40,310 nt of DNA from Magnetococcales bacterium DCbin2 (lineage in GTDB: Bacteria; Pseudomonadota; Magnetococcia; Magnetococcales; UBA8363), in contig PEAO01000011.1 in the NCBI GenBank assembly GCA_002753615.1, positions 2,448 to 42,757 on the forward strand, written 5' to 3'. A model generated the notes under the pieces. That model was not told the origin of the DNA. It saw only the letters and a list, made by a program, of their open reading frames with translations, and did no database searches. Position numbers and translations under genes: made by a program. Of the stretch, positions 8,263 to 16,738 are shown one piece after another. The first letter of the stretch is position 1; each line of letters starts with the position of its first letter.

Positions 8263-10851
8263 TCACCTATCGGGCCACGGTTCCAGCAAAGCGAGGGGTT
8301 GGTTGTCGCTAATCACCTGAGCCAGGCGATTCAGCCACGCGATGGCAGGGTGCCCATTCTGGCGGGCTTGTTCGATGATGGCGGAGAAATCCCATCCTGG
8401 GGAGCGGATGGTTGGCTGGTCGAGCAGCACCCGCAACCTAGCGAGAGCCTTGGGGCGTTCAAGGTCCGGCCCCAGGGCATATTGGCAGAATCGGCACTGG
8501 GCTTCCAATATGGGATTGGGAACATCGGCCAATCGCGCCAATGCCTTATTCAACCAGACCAGCCCCTCTTCTCGACGCCCCCGAGCCAACAAAAACAAAG
8601 CAAGATTGCCCAGGTTATTGGCATTGTTCGGGTCTGCTTCAAAGGCGCGACGATACAGCCGCTCCGCTTCATCGTAAGAATGGCGAACGATGTTCATGAA
8701 GATAGCAAAATTTCTCAGGTTATTTGCATGGTTCGGGTCTGCTTCAAGGGCGCGACGATACAGCAACTCCGCTTCATTGTCAGAATCGTCAGAATGGCGA
8801 ACGATGTTCATGAAGAGGGCAAAGTTGCCCAGGTTATTGGCATTGTTCGGGTCTGCCTCAAGGGCGCGACGATACAGCCGCTCCGCTTCATCGTAAGAAT
8901 CGTCAGAATGGCGAGCGATGTTCATAAAAAGGGCAAAGTTGCCCAGGTTATGGGCACTATTTGGGTCTGCCTCAAGGGCGCGACGATACAGTGATTCCGC
9001 CTCATCATTAGAGTGGCGAACCTTATACATAAGGTTGGCAAGGTTACCCAGGATATAGGCACTCTGCGCATTCAACGCCAACCCCTTACGATAAGCAGAT
9101 TCCGCTTCGTTATAACGGGTCAGAGAATCACACAACAAAATGCCAAGATCATTCCAGATGCCTCCAGAAAAATCCTTATCAGCCAACTGCTCAAGATGCA
9201 CCAGTGCCGGTTTCACCAAAGTGATCAACGCAGGACTATGCGGACCGGCTCCATCCGGCCAACTACGGACCAAGTTTTCCACCAACCAAAACCAATATTC
9301 TGGACGGGACTCCCAGGCAGCAAAAATTTGGCGTCCTTCCAAAGGCCAATACAACATGGCCCGGTCGCCTGCCTTCTCATCCTCCAAAACCAATCTGGCC
9401 CAATCTCGCTGACTCTGCGCCAACCGTCGTAAAATCGTTCTACCCTGGCTGCTATTGGAAGCAGCCAACTTTGTCTGCTCCTCAGCAAGAATTTCCAACA
9501 AAGAATCTTTCTGAAACCTGCTCAACTCCGGCCAATTTTTAATAAGATCACGCTTCCCCTCAAAGCCCAAGGAAGCGGAGGCACACAAGTCATCCAGAAA
9601 CCTTTCCCGTTCCGGCTCCTCCCCCGGTTTTACAGGCAATTTGGCATACCATTGGTCAATCTTTTCCCGATCGCCAGCCAATGGCCAGTGCCACTTGGGC
9701 AGACGCATGATCTCTGCCAGGGGGAGGTTCCCCACAGAGAGAGTTGGCAAAACTTCTTTTCCTTTCAACGATACGTCTGTTTTTTGCCAATATTCCACGA
9801 TCTGGACAATATCCAACCCCATCAAATTTTTAACCTTCCGCTTGAGATCAAATGCCAACTCCTCCGGCAGATCTTCGGGGACTAACTCGGAGGCAATTTC
9901 ATAAACGGCCTCCCAATAATGGTGCAACCGCCCCAAAAACCGCTCCCGATAAACCGGCACATCCGACACCGCCAAATGCGGCGTATAAGGCAAGGTATGA
10001 ACAGGTGGCAATTTTTCGATGGGTTCAAAATCCCCCAATGGTAACCGGGCACCTTCAAGTACTCCTATCCCCTCCGTAATGGCTGCCATGGATTCCGATG
10101 AATCGCGCCAATGGGCCGATACCGGAGAAAAAACAACCACCGCATCCGTGGCAAACCGTCCCGGTGGAATGCGCCCTGGCCGCAACGTCTCCAGGGTCAA
10201 TTTCAATCCCTTTAGATTCTGCCCGTTGAGACCCGCCACCAAAACAATCCGGTCTGCCAAGTACCCCATGGCCAAATCCGCCAAATCGGGATAACCGGTA
10301 CGGCAGTCGATGAGCAAATAGTCGATGGTGCGCTGGCTTCCCGGAGGTTTAAATTGGGCCAAATCCTCGCGGAACAGTTTGGCAAAAGCCCGCAGGGAAC
10401 GACGCTCAGGATCCTCCCGGTCTTTTTGCCCGTCTTCAGACGATGGGGACGATGGCACCTTGTGCTGGGTGATATCGTCAAATGTCGCCGCTTGGGGAAG
10501 ACTGACACGACCTGCCGGCAACGCCAGCAAACGTCCGCCACTGCCCCATTTGTCACCATCAGCCGGGCGAACCTCCCGCAACAGGCGGCTGGGGGGGAAA
10601 AAATCAAACGTCCCTTGTTCAAGGTCACGATTGGCGTAGTAAGTGGACAATAAATCGCTGGTGCCATAGTCCTGGAGCGCGGCATCTTCATGAGGATCCA
10701 TCCAAGGATGAAAACTCAAGCCGGGGGCGTTAAGATCCATATCCACCACCGCCACCACCCGCCCCCGGTCGGCCCATTGAATGGCCAAGTGCATCAACAA
10801 GGCTGTGCGCCCAACACCACCTTTGAAGGAGTAGAAAGTCAATATTTTCAT
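8263..10851 (-). CDS. KGGVGR-motif ParA/MinD-like ATPase with C-terminal TPR repeats
   Basis: 862 residues. The N-terminus is a SIMIBI-type ATPase: variant Walker A KGGVGRT (10-16), switch motif VVDMDLNAPGLS (35-46) and Walker B-like YLLIDCRTG (178-186). The KGGVGR variant replaces the usual KGGVGKT and is known from ATPases in regulated conflict and peptide-signalling operons (for example FxsT-type proteins). A middle region of about 350 residues is unassigned. From about residue 590 come at least four TPR units with the repeated core YRRALEADPNxANNLGNFA. The start overlaps the upstream winged-helix-like gene by 4 bp (ATGA), so translation is coupled. It is the last gene of a minus-strand operon. 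The likely role is a nucleotide-dependent switch with TPR-mediated partner binding; its target is unknown. Confidence 0.8.
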   Translation of the reverse strand: MKILTFYSFKGGVGRTALLMHLAIQWADRGRVVAVVDMDLNAPGLSFHPWMDPHEDAALQDYGTSDLLSTYYANRDLEQGTFDFFPPSRLLREVRPADGDKWGSGGRLLALPAGRVSLPQAATFDDITQHKVPSSPSSEDGQKDREDPERRSLRAFAKLFREDLAQFKPPGSQRTIDYLLIDCRTGYPDLADLAMGYLADRIVLVAGLNGQNLKGLKLTLETLRPGRIPPGRFATDAVVVFSPVSAHWRDSSESMAAITEGIGVLEGARLPLGDFEPIEKLPPVHTLPYTPHLAVSDVPVYRERFLGRLHHYWEAVYEIASELVPEDLPEELAFDLKRKVKNLMGLDIVQIVEYWQKTDVSLKGKEVLPTLSVGNLPLAEIMRLPKWHWPLAGDREKIDQWYAKLPVKPGEEPERERFLDDLCASASLGFEGKRDLIKNWPELSRFQKDSLLEILAEEQTKLAASNSSQGRTILRRLAQSQRDWARLVLEDEKAGDRAMLYWPLEGRQIFAAWESRPEYWFWLVENLVRSWPDGAGPHSPALITLVKPALVHLEQLADKDFSGGIWNDLGILLCDSLTRYNEAESAYRKGLALNAQSAYILGNLANLMYKVRHSNDEAESLYRRALEADPNSAHNLGNFALFMNIARHSDDSYDEAERLYRRALEADPNNANNLGNFALFMNIVRHSDDSDNEAELLYRRALEADPNHANNLRNFAIFMNIVRHSYDEAERLYRRAFEADPNNANNLGNLALFLLARGRREEGLVWLNKALARLADVPNPILEAQCRFCQYALGPDLERPKALARLRVLLDQPTIRSPGWDFSAIIEQARQNGHPAIAWLNRLAQVISDNQPLALLEPWPDR
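8630..9076 (-). repeat. Near-identical tandem repeats encoding the TPR array
   Basis: The plus-strand word GGGTCTGCYTCAARGGCGCG recurs with its start at 8630, 8735, 8849 and 8963, giving units of 105, 114 and 114 bp. Flanking words (AGGTTATTGGCATTGTTCG and similar) repeat too. Unit length differs by 9 bp because of an in-frame Asp-Asp-Ser insertion. Such conserved repeats point to recent duplication or gene conversion and could vary in number between strains. Confidence 0.85.
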
Positions 10852-11498
10852 GCTTGTCGTCTCACTGCCAAAACCGTATCCACATCCTGTTTCTCCGCAC
10901 CTGGGAGAATACCACGCCGAGAAAAAGGGACAACGTTACTTCCGATAACCTCACCCGCACGCGGCCCCAAGAACAACCATTGTTCTTCTGCCATTTTATC
11001 TCGCACCACAAGTTCCCACCCCTCCAAAAGGCCGAAAATGCGCGATAATTCAGCACCTTCCAATCCAAATTGGTCAGTCAACTGTTGTTGGGACAAACGA
11101 TTTTTGGCGCGGATCTCTTCCAGAATAGGCCGGACCTTGCGTCGCTGGGTGACGATTTCTGGAATGGAACACTCGCGCACAGCCAAACGATCCTCCAACA
11201 CATTGCGCAACATGCGCCAACGCGAGGCATACCGTATTGACAGAGCATCCAACGTTGCCGCACGATCTGCATCATCCGCCACATCCTCCAGATGCAGGGC
11301 CAACGCCTCCATCTCCCTGGTCGCGGGATGATTCATCAAGATCCTGGCAAACCGAACCCGATAGGCAAAATCCAAGACTTCGGCCAATCGTTCACGCCAG
11401 CGGTCAGGCGGAATAGCACGGACCGCATTCAATATGTCCTGGAGGTCAGGCACCAAGGCCAACCAAGCGGGAGAGACTTCATTAAGATTAAAATTCAT
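10848..11498 (-). CDS. Winged-helix-like protein of unknown function
   Basis: About 216 residues from the chosen ATG (MNFNLNEVSPAW). I chose this start because longer readings run into the end of the upstream nitrilase gene; this one leaves an 11-nt gap. No Shine-Dalgarno sequence is obvious. The N-terminal half is helical (DRWRERLAEVLDFAYRVRFARIL, then an acidic HLEDVADDADRAA stretch). The middle has a segment that reads like a MarR/ROK-type winged helix (ILEEIRAKNRLSQQQLTDQF followed by GAELSRIFGLLEGWELVVRD). It overlaps the KGGVGR ATPase by 4 bp. It may be the DNA-binding regulator or adaptor of the operon. The function is inference; I recognise no family. Confidence 0.65.
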   Translation of the reverse strand: MNFNLNEVSPAWLALVPDLQDILNAVRAIPPDRWRERLAEVLDFAYRVRFARILMNHPATREMEALALHLEDVADDADRAATLDALSIRYASRWRMLRNVLEDRLAVRECSIPEIVTQRRKVRPILEEIRAKNRLSQQQLTDQFGLEGAELSRIFGLLEGWELVVRDKMAEEQWLFLGPRAGEVIGSNVVPFSRRGILPGAEKQDVDTVLAVRRQA

Positions 11499-11509
11499 GG
11501 CAACCAACT

Positions 11510-12442
11510 TTAAATAGGAATCGACACCAGACGCAACCAAGGCTGGATGGTGCATAATTGACTTTTTCCCACCGCATCTGGCCAACAGGCAAAACCGTGG
11601 CTATTACCCTCTGCATAAGTGCCAGACGGACACTGGTTAGGGACCAAAGACCGTGTTCCACAACAGTTGACCAAAGAGTTAGCAGTTTTTTCATGGGATC
11701 TGACACCCTGGATGGGCGTCATGGAAGGGATAAAGGCCCAATCTGGGGCAATCTCTTGCCATGGCAACCTGTAAAATTGATCCTCTTCCAAAAAATCCCG
11801 ACAAATGGCCAGTGCCACCAAGCCCAGAGGGGTGTTCAGGAGATGCAAACATTTTCCGGGCGTAATAACCTCATGAACATGACCGGTATCCATGGGAAGC
11901 ATCTTGTCGTGGATCAAAATCTCATGTCCTTTGCCATCCAGCAACCGGGTACGATTGACTGGTATTTCCGAATACGCGTCTGGCCTTTCATGAAAACTCC
12001 CAGGAACCACCATGCAAAAAGGGTGCGACTCGTCTCGCAGCCAACAGCACACTTCCTGGCGCAACTTTGGACAAAGACTCAGTTCCGGCAACACCACCAC
12101 ATCCGCCCCCTGGGTACGCGCTTCCTCCAACGCCTGATACAGACTGGCACGCCTGCCATCCAGATGCAGCAATTGGGAACATGTATACTTTCCATCCGGC
12201 CTATCGCGCCAATCGGGTTGGATCCCGTCGGCAAAACTCCCCAGGTAGCATTTCACCGGACGTTGACTGGCAACCAAGCTTTTTAAACCTTGCCGCAGGG
12301 ATAAGGAGGGCATAACCACACGAACGTCATCTCCATTCTCCTGAGATGGAATAATATGATGGTGTCGCAAATGGTTACGAATATGACCGGCTTGTTTTTG
12401 ATGAACGGTCGGACCCAAAGGACGATGACGCCGGAACGCCAT
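11510..12442 (-). CDS. Nitrilase/carbon-nitrogen hydrolase-fold protein
   Basis: Residues match the nitrilase superfamily Glu-Lys-Cys triad: Glu in VVVLPELSL (about 120), Lys in HDKMLP (about 180) and Cys in VALAICRDF (about 214), with family-like spacing. The family cleaves or transfers at amide, nitrile or carbamoyl C-N bonds. The first beta strand is probably VKCYLGSFADG near residue 63, so about 60 N-terminal residues are an extension. I chose the ATG at 12442 because a strong GGGGGAGGG site lies 6 nt before it. This start overlaps the preceding small gene by 68 nt. A GTG at 12319 with GGAG about 11 nt upstream is an alternative that removes the overlap. The triad is intact, so it is probably catalytic; no substrate can be named. 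Its place beside a KGGVGR-TPR ATPase suggests a regulated effector. Confidence 0.75.
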   Translation of the reverse strand: MAFRRHRPLGPTVHQKQAGHIRNHLRHHHIIPSQENGDDVRVVMPSLSLRQGLKSLVASQRPVKCYLGSFADGIQPDWRDRPDGKYTCSQLLHLDGRRASLYQALEEARTQGADVVVLPELSLCPKLRQEVCCWLRDESHPFCMVVPGSFHERPDAYSEIPVNRTRLLDGKGHEILIHDKMLPMDTGHVHEVITPGKCLHLLNTPLGLVALAICRDFLEEDQFYRLPWQEIAPDWAFIPSMTPIQGVRSHEKTANSLVNCCGTRSLVPNQCPSGTYAEGNSHGFACWPDAVGKSQLCTIQPWLRLVSIPI

Positions 12443-12773
12443 CCACGCCCTCCCCCTCATGAGACACCATGGTGGATAACTCTCTATCCCCAGCCAAATC
12501 TAAGTGATGCCCCCATAATACCCGATCCAATGCCGCCAACCAAACCAACTCTTCACCCTTCGGTCCCTCTACCAGTTCCTCCAGGGTTGGACTACCATTC
12601 TCCGTATAGCGCAATAATCGCGCCTGTAAATCAGAAGCCTGCTGATTCCACGCTTGCTCGTCCTGAATTCGCGTCGCCTCCTGTTGCCGGACATCCCCTT
12701 TGTGCGTCCCACACCAAGCCCAGATGGAAACCATCTTTCTTTTTAACCGCTCGATTCGATCAATTTCAGTCAT
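12375..12773 (-). CDS. Small helical protein, first gene of the nitrilase operon
   Basis: About 132 residues from ATG at 12773 (AGG about 7 nt upstream). It is largely helical and charged, starting TEIDRIERLKRKMVSIWAWC, with a Ser-rich tail (SSSFGSDRSSKTSRS). I recognise no domain. The last 68-86 nt overlap the nitrilase reading frame, so either the tail is not conserved, the nitrilase starts later, or a frame change once joined the two. As first gene it could be an adaptor or immunity-type partner, but that is a guess. Confidence 0.5.
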   Translation of the reverse strand: MTEIDRIERLKRKMVSIWAWCGTHKGDVRQQEATRIQDEQAWNQQASDLQARLLRYTENGSPTLEELVEGPKGEELVWLAALDRVLWGHHLDLAGDRELSTMVSHEGEGVDGVPASSSFGSDRSSKTSRSYS

Positions 12774-12822
12774 CAATAGACCTCATGCAACACCATTACA
12801 CAAAACGACTCATCGTGGACCG

Positions 12823-12852
12823 AGTATATCTTTTCCCCTCTCTTCGCAACAA
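12823..12852 (-). promoter_or_regulatory. Candidate sigma-70 promoter of the nitrilase operon
   Basis: On the minus strand TTGTTG (12852-12847) and TATACT (12828-12823) are separated by 18 nt, about 50 nt upstream of the first gene of the operon. The match is fair and the position sensible. The remaining 12853-13039 shows no convincing gene. Confidence 0.35.
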
Positions 12853-13039
12853 GCCCATATCAGAAAACTCCTAGGATTTTAGACATGACCATAGAAAAGA
12901 TGGCAACATCCTGCCAGTATCCTGGGAAGATTTCCCTTACGACAAGCATGGCCCCCACAGTTATGAAAAGCCCGGTGCTTCTGAACCGTTGTGTGGCAAG
13001 GGGCATTGTGTTTTACTGAGGGGGTATCCTGCATCAAAA

Positions 13040-13127
13040 GGATGGGTGGCTGAGCGGTTTAAAGCAGCGGTCTTGAAAACCGCCGTGTCGCAAGGCACCG
13101 GGGGTTCAAATCCCTCCCCATCCGCCA
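13040..13127 (+). tRNA. tRNA-Ser (anticodon TGA)
   Basis: 88 nt including an encoded CCA. The acceptor stem GGATGGG (13040-13046) pairs with CCCATCC (13117-13123), then discriminator G and CCA. The anticodon stem GCGGT (13067-13071) pairs with ACCGC (13079-13083) around a loop with TGA at 13074-13076. A long variable arm, typical of tRNA-Ser, and a GGGTTCAAATCCC T-arm are present. It reads UCA codons. The 3' half is the probable attachment site of the element whose integrase starts about 500 nt downstream; no second copy of the tRNA 3' end was found in the window. Confidence 0.95.
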
Positions 13128-13147
13128 TCCGCCATTCGCATTTTAAG

Positions 13148-13222
13148 CCTTTGATAACTTTGCAAGTTGTTGTTATCAAAGGGGTTAAATTTCAAAACTG
13201 TTACCCCTTACTGTTACCCCTT
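13148..13222. repeat. Inverted and tandem repeats beside the attachment site
   Basis: Just after tRNA-Ser, CCTTTGATAAC (13148-13158) pairs perfectly with GTTATCAAAGG (13172-13182). Then ACTGTTACCCCTT occurs twice in direct tandem (13197-13209 and 13210-13222). These fit arm-type binding sites of an integrase or excisionase; the inverted repeat could also end tRNA transcription. The rest of 13223-13623 holds no gene I can support. Confidence 0.5.
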
Positions 13223-13623
13223 GCCCCGAACCCATGGTTGATTTAGACCCACTTCATGCGCCTCTCACGAGGAGCAGATAGGACTCTTGTTGGGGTAGAC
13301 GCTTCCCCAGAAAACGCCAACAAACGGCCCCTGTGGCGGCCATCCGCCCCTCTTGGCATGTTTGGTCGTGGCGGCAGGATAACGCGCCCACGAACGCACA
13401 GGGGGCCATGCCTGGCGAACTTGTCTTGGTCTGGGGTCATGTTCGAACCAAACCGCTCCCCCCTGCGTCCTTCACCAGATGTTGTACAAATGCAGTAATT
13501 GCACAGGCATAGAGTCCACCCCTGTGCATCCCCGCCGCATTGAGCCTTGGACTGGTTGGGAATTTGAGGTAGGTTGTTCATGAAAATCTTTCATCCCAAT
13601 GCATTACCCATGGAACAAAATCC

Positions 13624-15441
13624 ATGCCGATTCAAACCCACCTTGTAAAACGAGGGCAGCGTTACGGCCTGCGCCGTAAAATACCACGCAACATCGCCTA
13701 CCTCGTCCAACAGAACCTCGACCTATGGCGGGCATTGACCGCACCAGGAGGTGTCCGCAAGGAGGATTGGGATATTTTGATCGGTGAACAGGGTCAACTC
13801 AAAACGCTGATCTGGATTTCTTTGATGACCTCCGACCATTCTGAGGCCGCTGAATCTGCCCGGACCAAAGACGCCATGATCGACGCCCTTTGCTCGGAGG
13901 TGCGAAAAACTTTCGAGGCGGCCCAGATGCAACCCAAACGATCCTTGAGCAATCAAGACGTAACACAAATGGCCATGCTGTGGTTGCACCGCCGAGAAGC
14001 GCAGTTACCACCAGAAGAATTGTCGGGCATTCCCGAAGATGCTGATACCTACCTGGAAATCGTAAGAGATGATCTGGGAGCGTTTTCAAACTTCGATGAC
14101 CCCAGCGTGATGGGGTGGGCTTTCAAAGAGGCCCAGAGATTGGTAACGGAATTGGGCTTTGCTGGGGAGCCAGGAGCGGCACCGTTCAATCAACTTGCCC
14201 ACTATATCGCCAGAGGTGAGGTGGAACGATTGAGACGACGAGAGGCCAGACTACGAGGGGGATACGAACACAAGAGCTTTGACCGACTATTTGATCCCGT
14301 GGATGGAGTGCAGGAACCGGAAGTTGCAGCTCCCCTAATAGTCATGACCTTGACTGATCTTATCAATCATTATCTGGCTAATCTTGACCGTCGTGGTGTT
14401 GCAGAGAAAACCAAGATTGGATACCGGGTGATCTTTGATGTCCTGAAAGAATTGCTGGGGCCAGACAAGCCAATCAAAAGGATCAACCGCGAAGATTGCC
14501 GGAAGGTCAGAGAATCCCTGGTCGCACTGCCACCGAATGCCTCAAAGCGATTTAAAGGAATGGGGTTGGCAGAGATCATCGCAAAAGCCAAGGCCGGGGG
14601 CATTCCTGGACTCAGCCACAAAACCTTACAGAACTACCTGATCAATCTGGCCGCCCTATTCAATTATGCCGTTGAAGAAGAATTCATGGATTCCAACCCA
14701 GCAAAAGGGTTGCAAGATGGGTTTCCCAAACTTTCAAGCAAGACGAAGCGGGGGCCCTTCAGCACGGCACAGCTTCAAAAGATTTTCAATGCGCCTTTGT
14801 ATGTGGGCTGTAGAGACGACCAGATGGGATACGCTTTCCCTGGACCCAACGTGATTCGACGGGGTAGATTCTGGGTGCCCCTGCTGGCATTATATCACGG
14901 TGTGCGCATGAACGAGGCCTGCCAGTTGTTGGTATCTGACGTGGTCGTCACTGGAGGGATTACAACCATCAAAATCCAGATCAATGATGAGGACGCGCCA
15001 GATGTACCAGAAGGACATCAGAAGAAATTGAAAACCGCTGCCGCCGCCAGGGACATCCCCCTCCACCCTGAGCTGGTGAAGATAGGCTTCCTGCACTACT
15101 GGGAGGACATGCGGGTAAAGGGTGATAACCGGTTGTTTCCTGAGCTGACTACAGCAGCGACAGGATACCTGTCAGACAATTTCTCCAAATGGTTCGGTGG
15201 ATTTCTGACTAAGATCGAAGCCAAGGAACCCCGCACGTCGTTCCACAGTTTCCGACACTGCTTCCGAGATGCGTTACGGCGGGCGGAGGTCAGCCAAGAT
15301 ATGGCGCGTCTTCTCGGCGGGTGGTCTGGGGGCGGAACAGATCAGGATTATGGACATGGCAGTGAACTGCTACCTGCTAAGGCGAAAGCTATTGCCAAGA
15401 TAGAGTATCCTGGGTTGGATCTGTCGCACCTGTATGTATGA
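13624..15441 (+). CDS. Tyrosine recombinase (phage-type integrase)
   Basis: 605 residues. The N-terminus (RYGLRRKIPRNIAYLV) resembles the DUF6538-like region found in long proteobacterial integrases. Next come a SAM-like core-binding domain (about 240-350) and the catalytic domain: first Arg in YHGVRMNEAC, HSFRH box, Trp in LLGGWSGG and the nucleophile Tyr in DQDYGHG. All catalytic positions are present, so it is probably active. It integrates or excises DNA by strand exchange, most likely at the adjacent tRNA-Ser gene. The ribosome site is weak. The long leader holds repeats that may be its binding sites. Confidence 0.9.
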   Translation: MPIQTHLVKRGQRYGLRRKIPRNIAYLVQQNLDLWRALTAPGGVRKEDWDILIGEQGQLKTLIWISLMTSDHSEAAESARTKDAMIDALCSEVRKTFEAAQMQPKRSLSNQDVTQMAMLWLHRREAQLPPEELSGIPEDADTYLEIVRDDLGAFSNFDDPSVMGWAFKEAQRLVTELGFAGEPGAAPFNQLAHYIARGEVERLRRREARLRGGYEHKSFDRLFDPVDGVQEPEVAAPLIVMTLTDLINHYLANLDRRGVAEKTKIGYRVIFDVLKELLGPDKPIKRINREDCRKVRESLVALPPNASKRFKGMGLAEIIAKAKAGGIPGLSHKTLQNYLINLAALFNYAVEEEFMDSNPAKGLQDGFPKLSSKTKRGPFSTAQLQKIFNAPLYVGCRDDQMGYAFPGPNVIRRGRFWVPLLALYHGVRMNEACQLLVSDVVVTGGITTIKIQINDEDAPDVPEGHQKKLKTAAAARDIPLHPELVKIGFLHYWEDMRVKGDNRLFPELTTAATGYLSDNFSKWFGGFLTKIEAKEPRTSFHSFRHCFRDALRRAEVSQDMARLLGGWSGGGTDQDYGHGSELLPAKAKAIAKIEYPGLDLSHLYV

Positions 15442-15469
15442 TATTGTCTTTTGTGTCTACAGGCCAAGG

Positions 15470-15484
15470 CGATAATATTTATCG
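15470..15484. repeat. Short inverted repeat after the integrase gene
   Basis: CGATAA, spacer tat, TTATCG lies 28 nt after the integrase stop. The same two hexamers, with a 7-nt spacer, form the centre of the inverted repeat at 29008-29037. It could be a regulator or recombinase site. Confidence 0.3.
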
Positions 15485-15532
15485 TACCGTGTTAGCGAAA
15501 TATAGATAAATCATAAATATGCCGAGGCATCT

Positions 15533-16237
15533 ATGGGGAATAAAAATAAACCGTCAAGAGCCACGCCAGACTGGGGGTTTGATTTTTACGCAATTGACAC
15601 AGGCATGAAAGATTACACTGATGAAAATCGTGCAAAAATGAGAGATATATTTCAACGAAATGACATCAGAAAAGACATGTCTCAAAGAATTCTTGGTGAC
15701 GATGATATCGAGAAGTTGATTTCTTTCACCTCTGACGTTTTATTTGAGTATATGATGTTTAAGTCCGCAGAAAAAGCGGGACCTAGGCAGAAAGATAATT
15801 TAGAAATGGTTGTTCGGATTGAAAAAGAGTCACACAAATTAAAAGAACATCTGCGTCTCATGGGTACTGATTTGAAGTGGCAGTTTGATTTTTTTCTTAG
15901 AAAAGTTGATAGTGACTTTGTTGAATGTTTACAGCTCGATCTCGACAGGATGATTAAATTATGTGAAAAAATTAGACCTTTATTTAGTAGCGAACATTTA
16001 AGTCAAGGTGGCAGGCCAACAGATGATCTTCCAGGATACATCAACAGAATAAGGGACTTCTATAAAAATCTAAATCCATTTCTTGATGGTATTCCGCCGG
16101 GGAAAAAGGATCTCCCATTGCAGAATTATCTTAAACTCAGCTTGGAATGTGCAGGAATTGAATTTAGTGGTCATCCAGGCACATTGATTACAAGATCTGA
16201 TGAATGGGCAGATAAAATCAAAAAAAAGACGCTCTAA
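15533..16237 (+). CDS. Hypothetical AT-rich gene next to the integrase
   Basis: 234 residues, soluble, charged and mainly helical; no domain recognised. Notable segments are KESHKLKEHLRLMGTDLKWQ and GGRPTDDLPGYINRIRDFY near the C-terminus. Proteins with this type of C-terminal region often sit beside integrases in proteobacterial islands, but I cannot name a function. Codon use is visibly more AT-rich than the integrase, which suggests a different origin. A GAGG precedes the ATG, inside a small inverted repeat (ATGCC, ga, GGCAT). Confidence 0.65.
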   Translation: MGNKNKPSRATPDWGFDFYAIDTGMKDYTDENRAKMRDIFQRNDIRKDMSQRILGDDDIEKLISFTSDVLFEYMMFKSAEKAGPRQKDNLEMVVRIEKESHKLKEHLRLMGTDLKWQFDFFLRKVDSDFVECLQLDLDRMIKLCEKIRPLFSSEHLSQGGRPTDDLPGYINRIRDFYKNLNPFLDGIPPGKKDLPLQNYLKLSLECAGIEFSGHPGTLITRSDEWADKIKKKTL

Positions 16238-16577
16238 GTGACCAGTGTATCTCTTTCTAAGCATTCAATCTCGTAGATAATATTAATCCAACAAGCAGTC
16301 TTATGGCATCAGTCCATTATCCAATCGAACCCCCGTTTTGCTTTCATCCTCGGTTCAGTCGCACCATCACGTAGCAATCCACCTTATTGTCATCTGCGTC
16401 AAATCATGACTTGTCCTGCCTGCTCTATCTCTATCCTGACGACACTACATTTCCGGCCATAATCATCAATTCTGTTCACTTGGCCCCAACCGGAATCTTG
16501 GCTGCGCGGACATGATGGGAACGGTTAAGCCATTGGTGTTAAAGCGTTGCCTAGTTTGATGGTAGAGGTTCGTGATT

Positions 16578-16606
16578 TTTTCTATTTAATTTCAATTTGT
16601 TATACT
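16578..16606 (+). promoter_or_regulatory. Candidate promoter for the replication module
   Basis: The 500-nt stretch 16238-16738 has no gene I can support. It contains a good -10 box TATACT (16601-16606) with a poor T-rich -35 (16578-16583), about 130 nt upstream of the AlpA-like gene. Confidence 0.3.
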
Positions 16607-16689
16607 GAAATCAAGAAAACCTGTACACGCTTGTATGGGTTGTTTGCATGCTGAGGGAAATCTATCCAACAATCCGCTACGCTCCTCAA

Positions 16690-16705
16690 CACGATGCGCA
16701 TCGTG
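16690..16705. promoter_or_regulatory. Perfect 16-bp palindrome, candidate operator
   Basis: CACGATGCGCATCGTG is its own reverse complement. It lies 33 nt before the ATG of the AlpA-like gene and downstream of the candidate -10 box. This is the usual place for a repressor or autoregulator site. Confidence 0.5.
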
Positions 16706-16738
16706 ACAATCAACAGCTATTAGAGGCAGGAGGTAGCA

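Noticed and set aside
8630-9076. CRISPR-like regular repeats
   Set aside because: Units are over 100 bp, have no unique spacers and encode TPR motifs in frame.
12885-13019. 44-codon plus-strand frame before tRNA-Ser
   Set aside because: No ribosome site, no recognisable sequence; probably chance.
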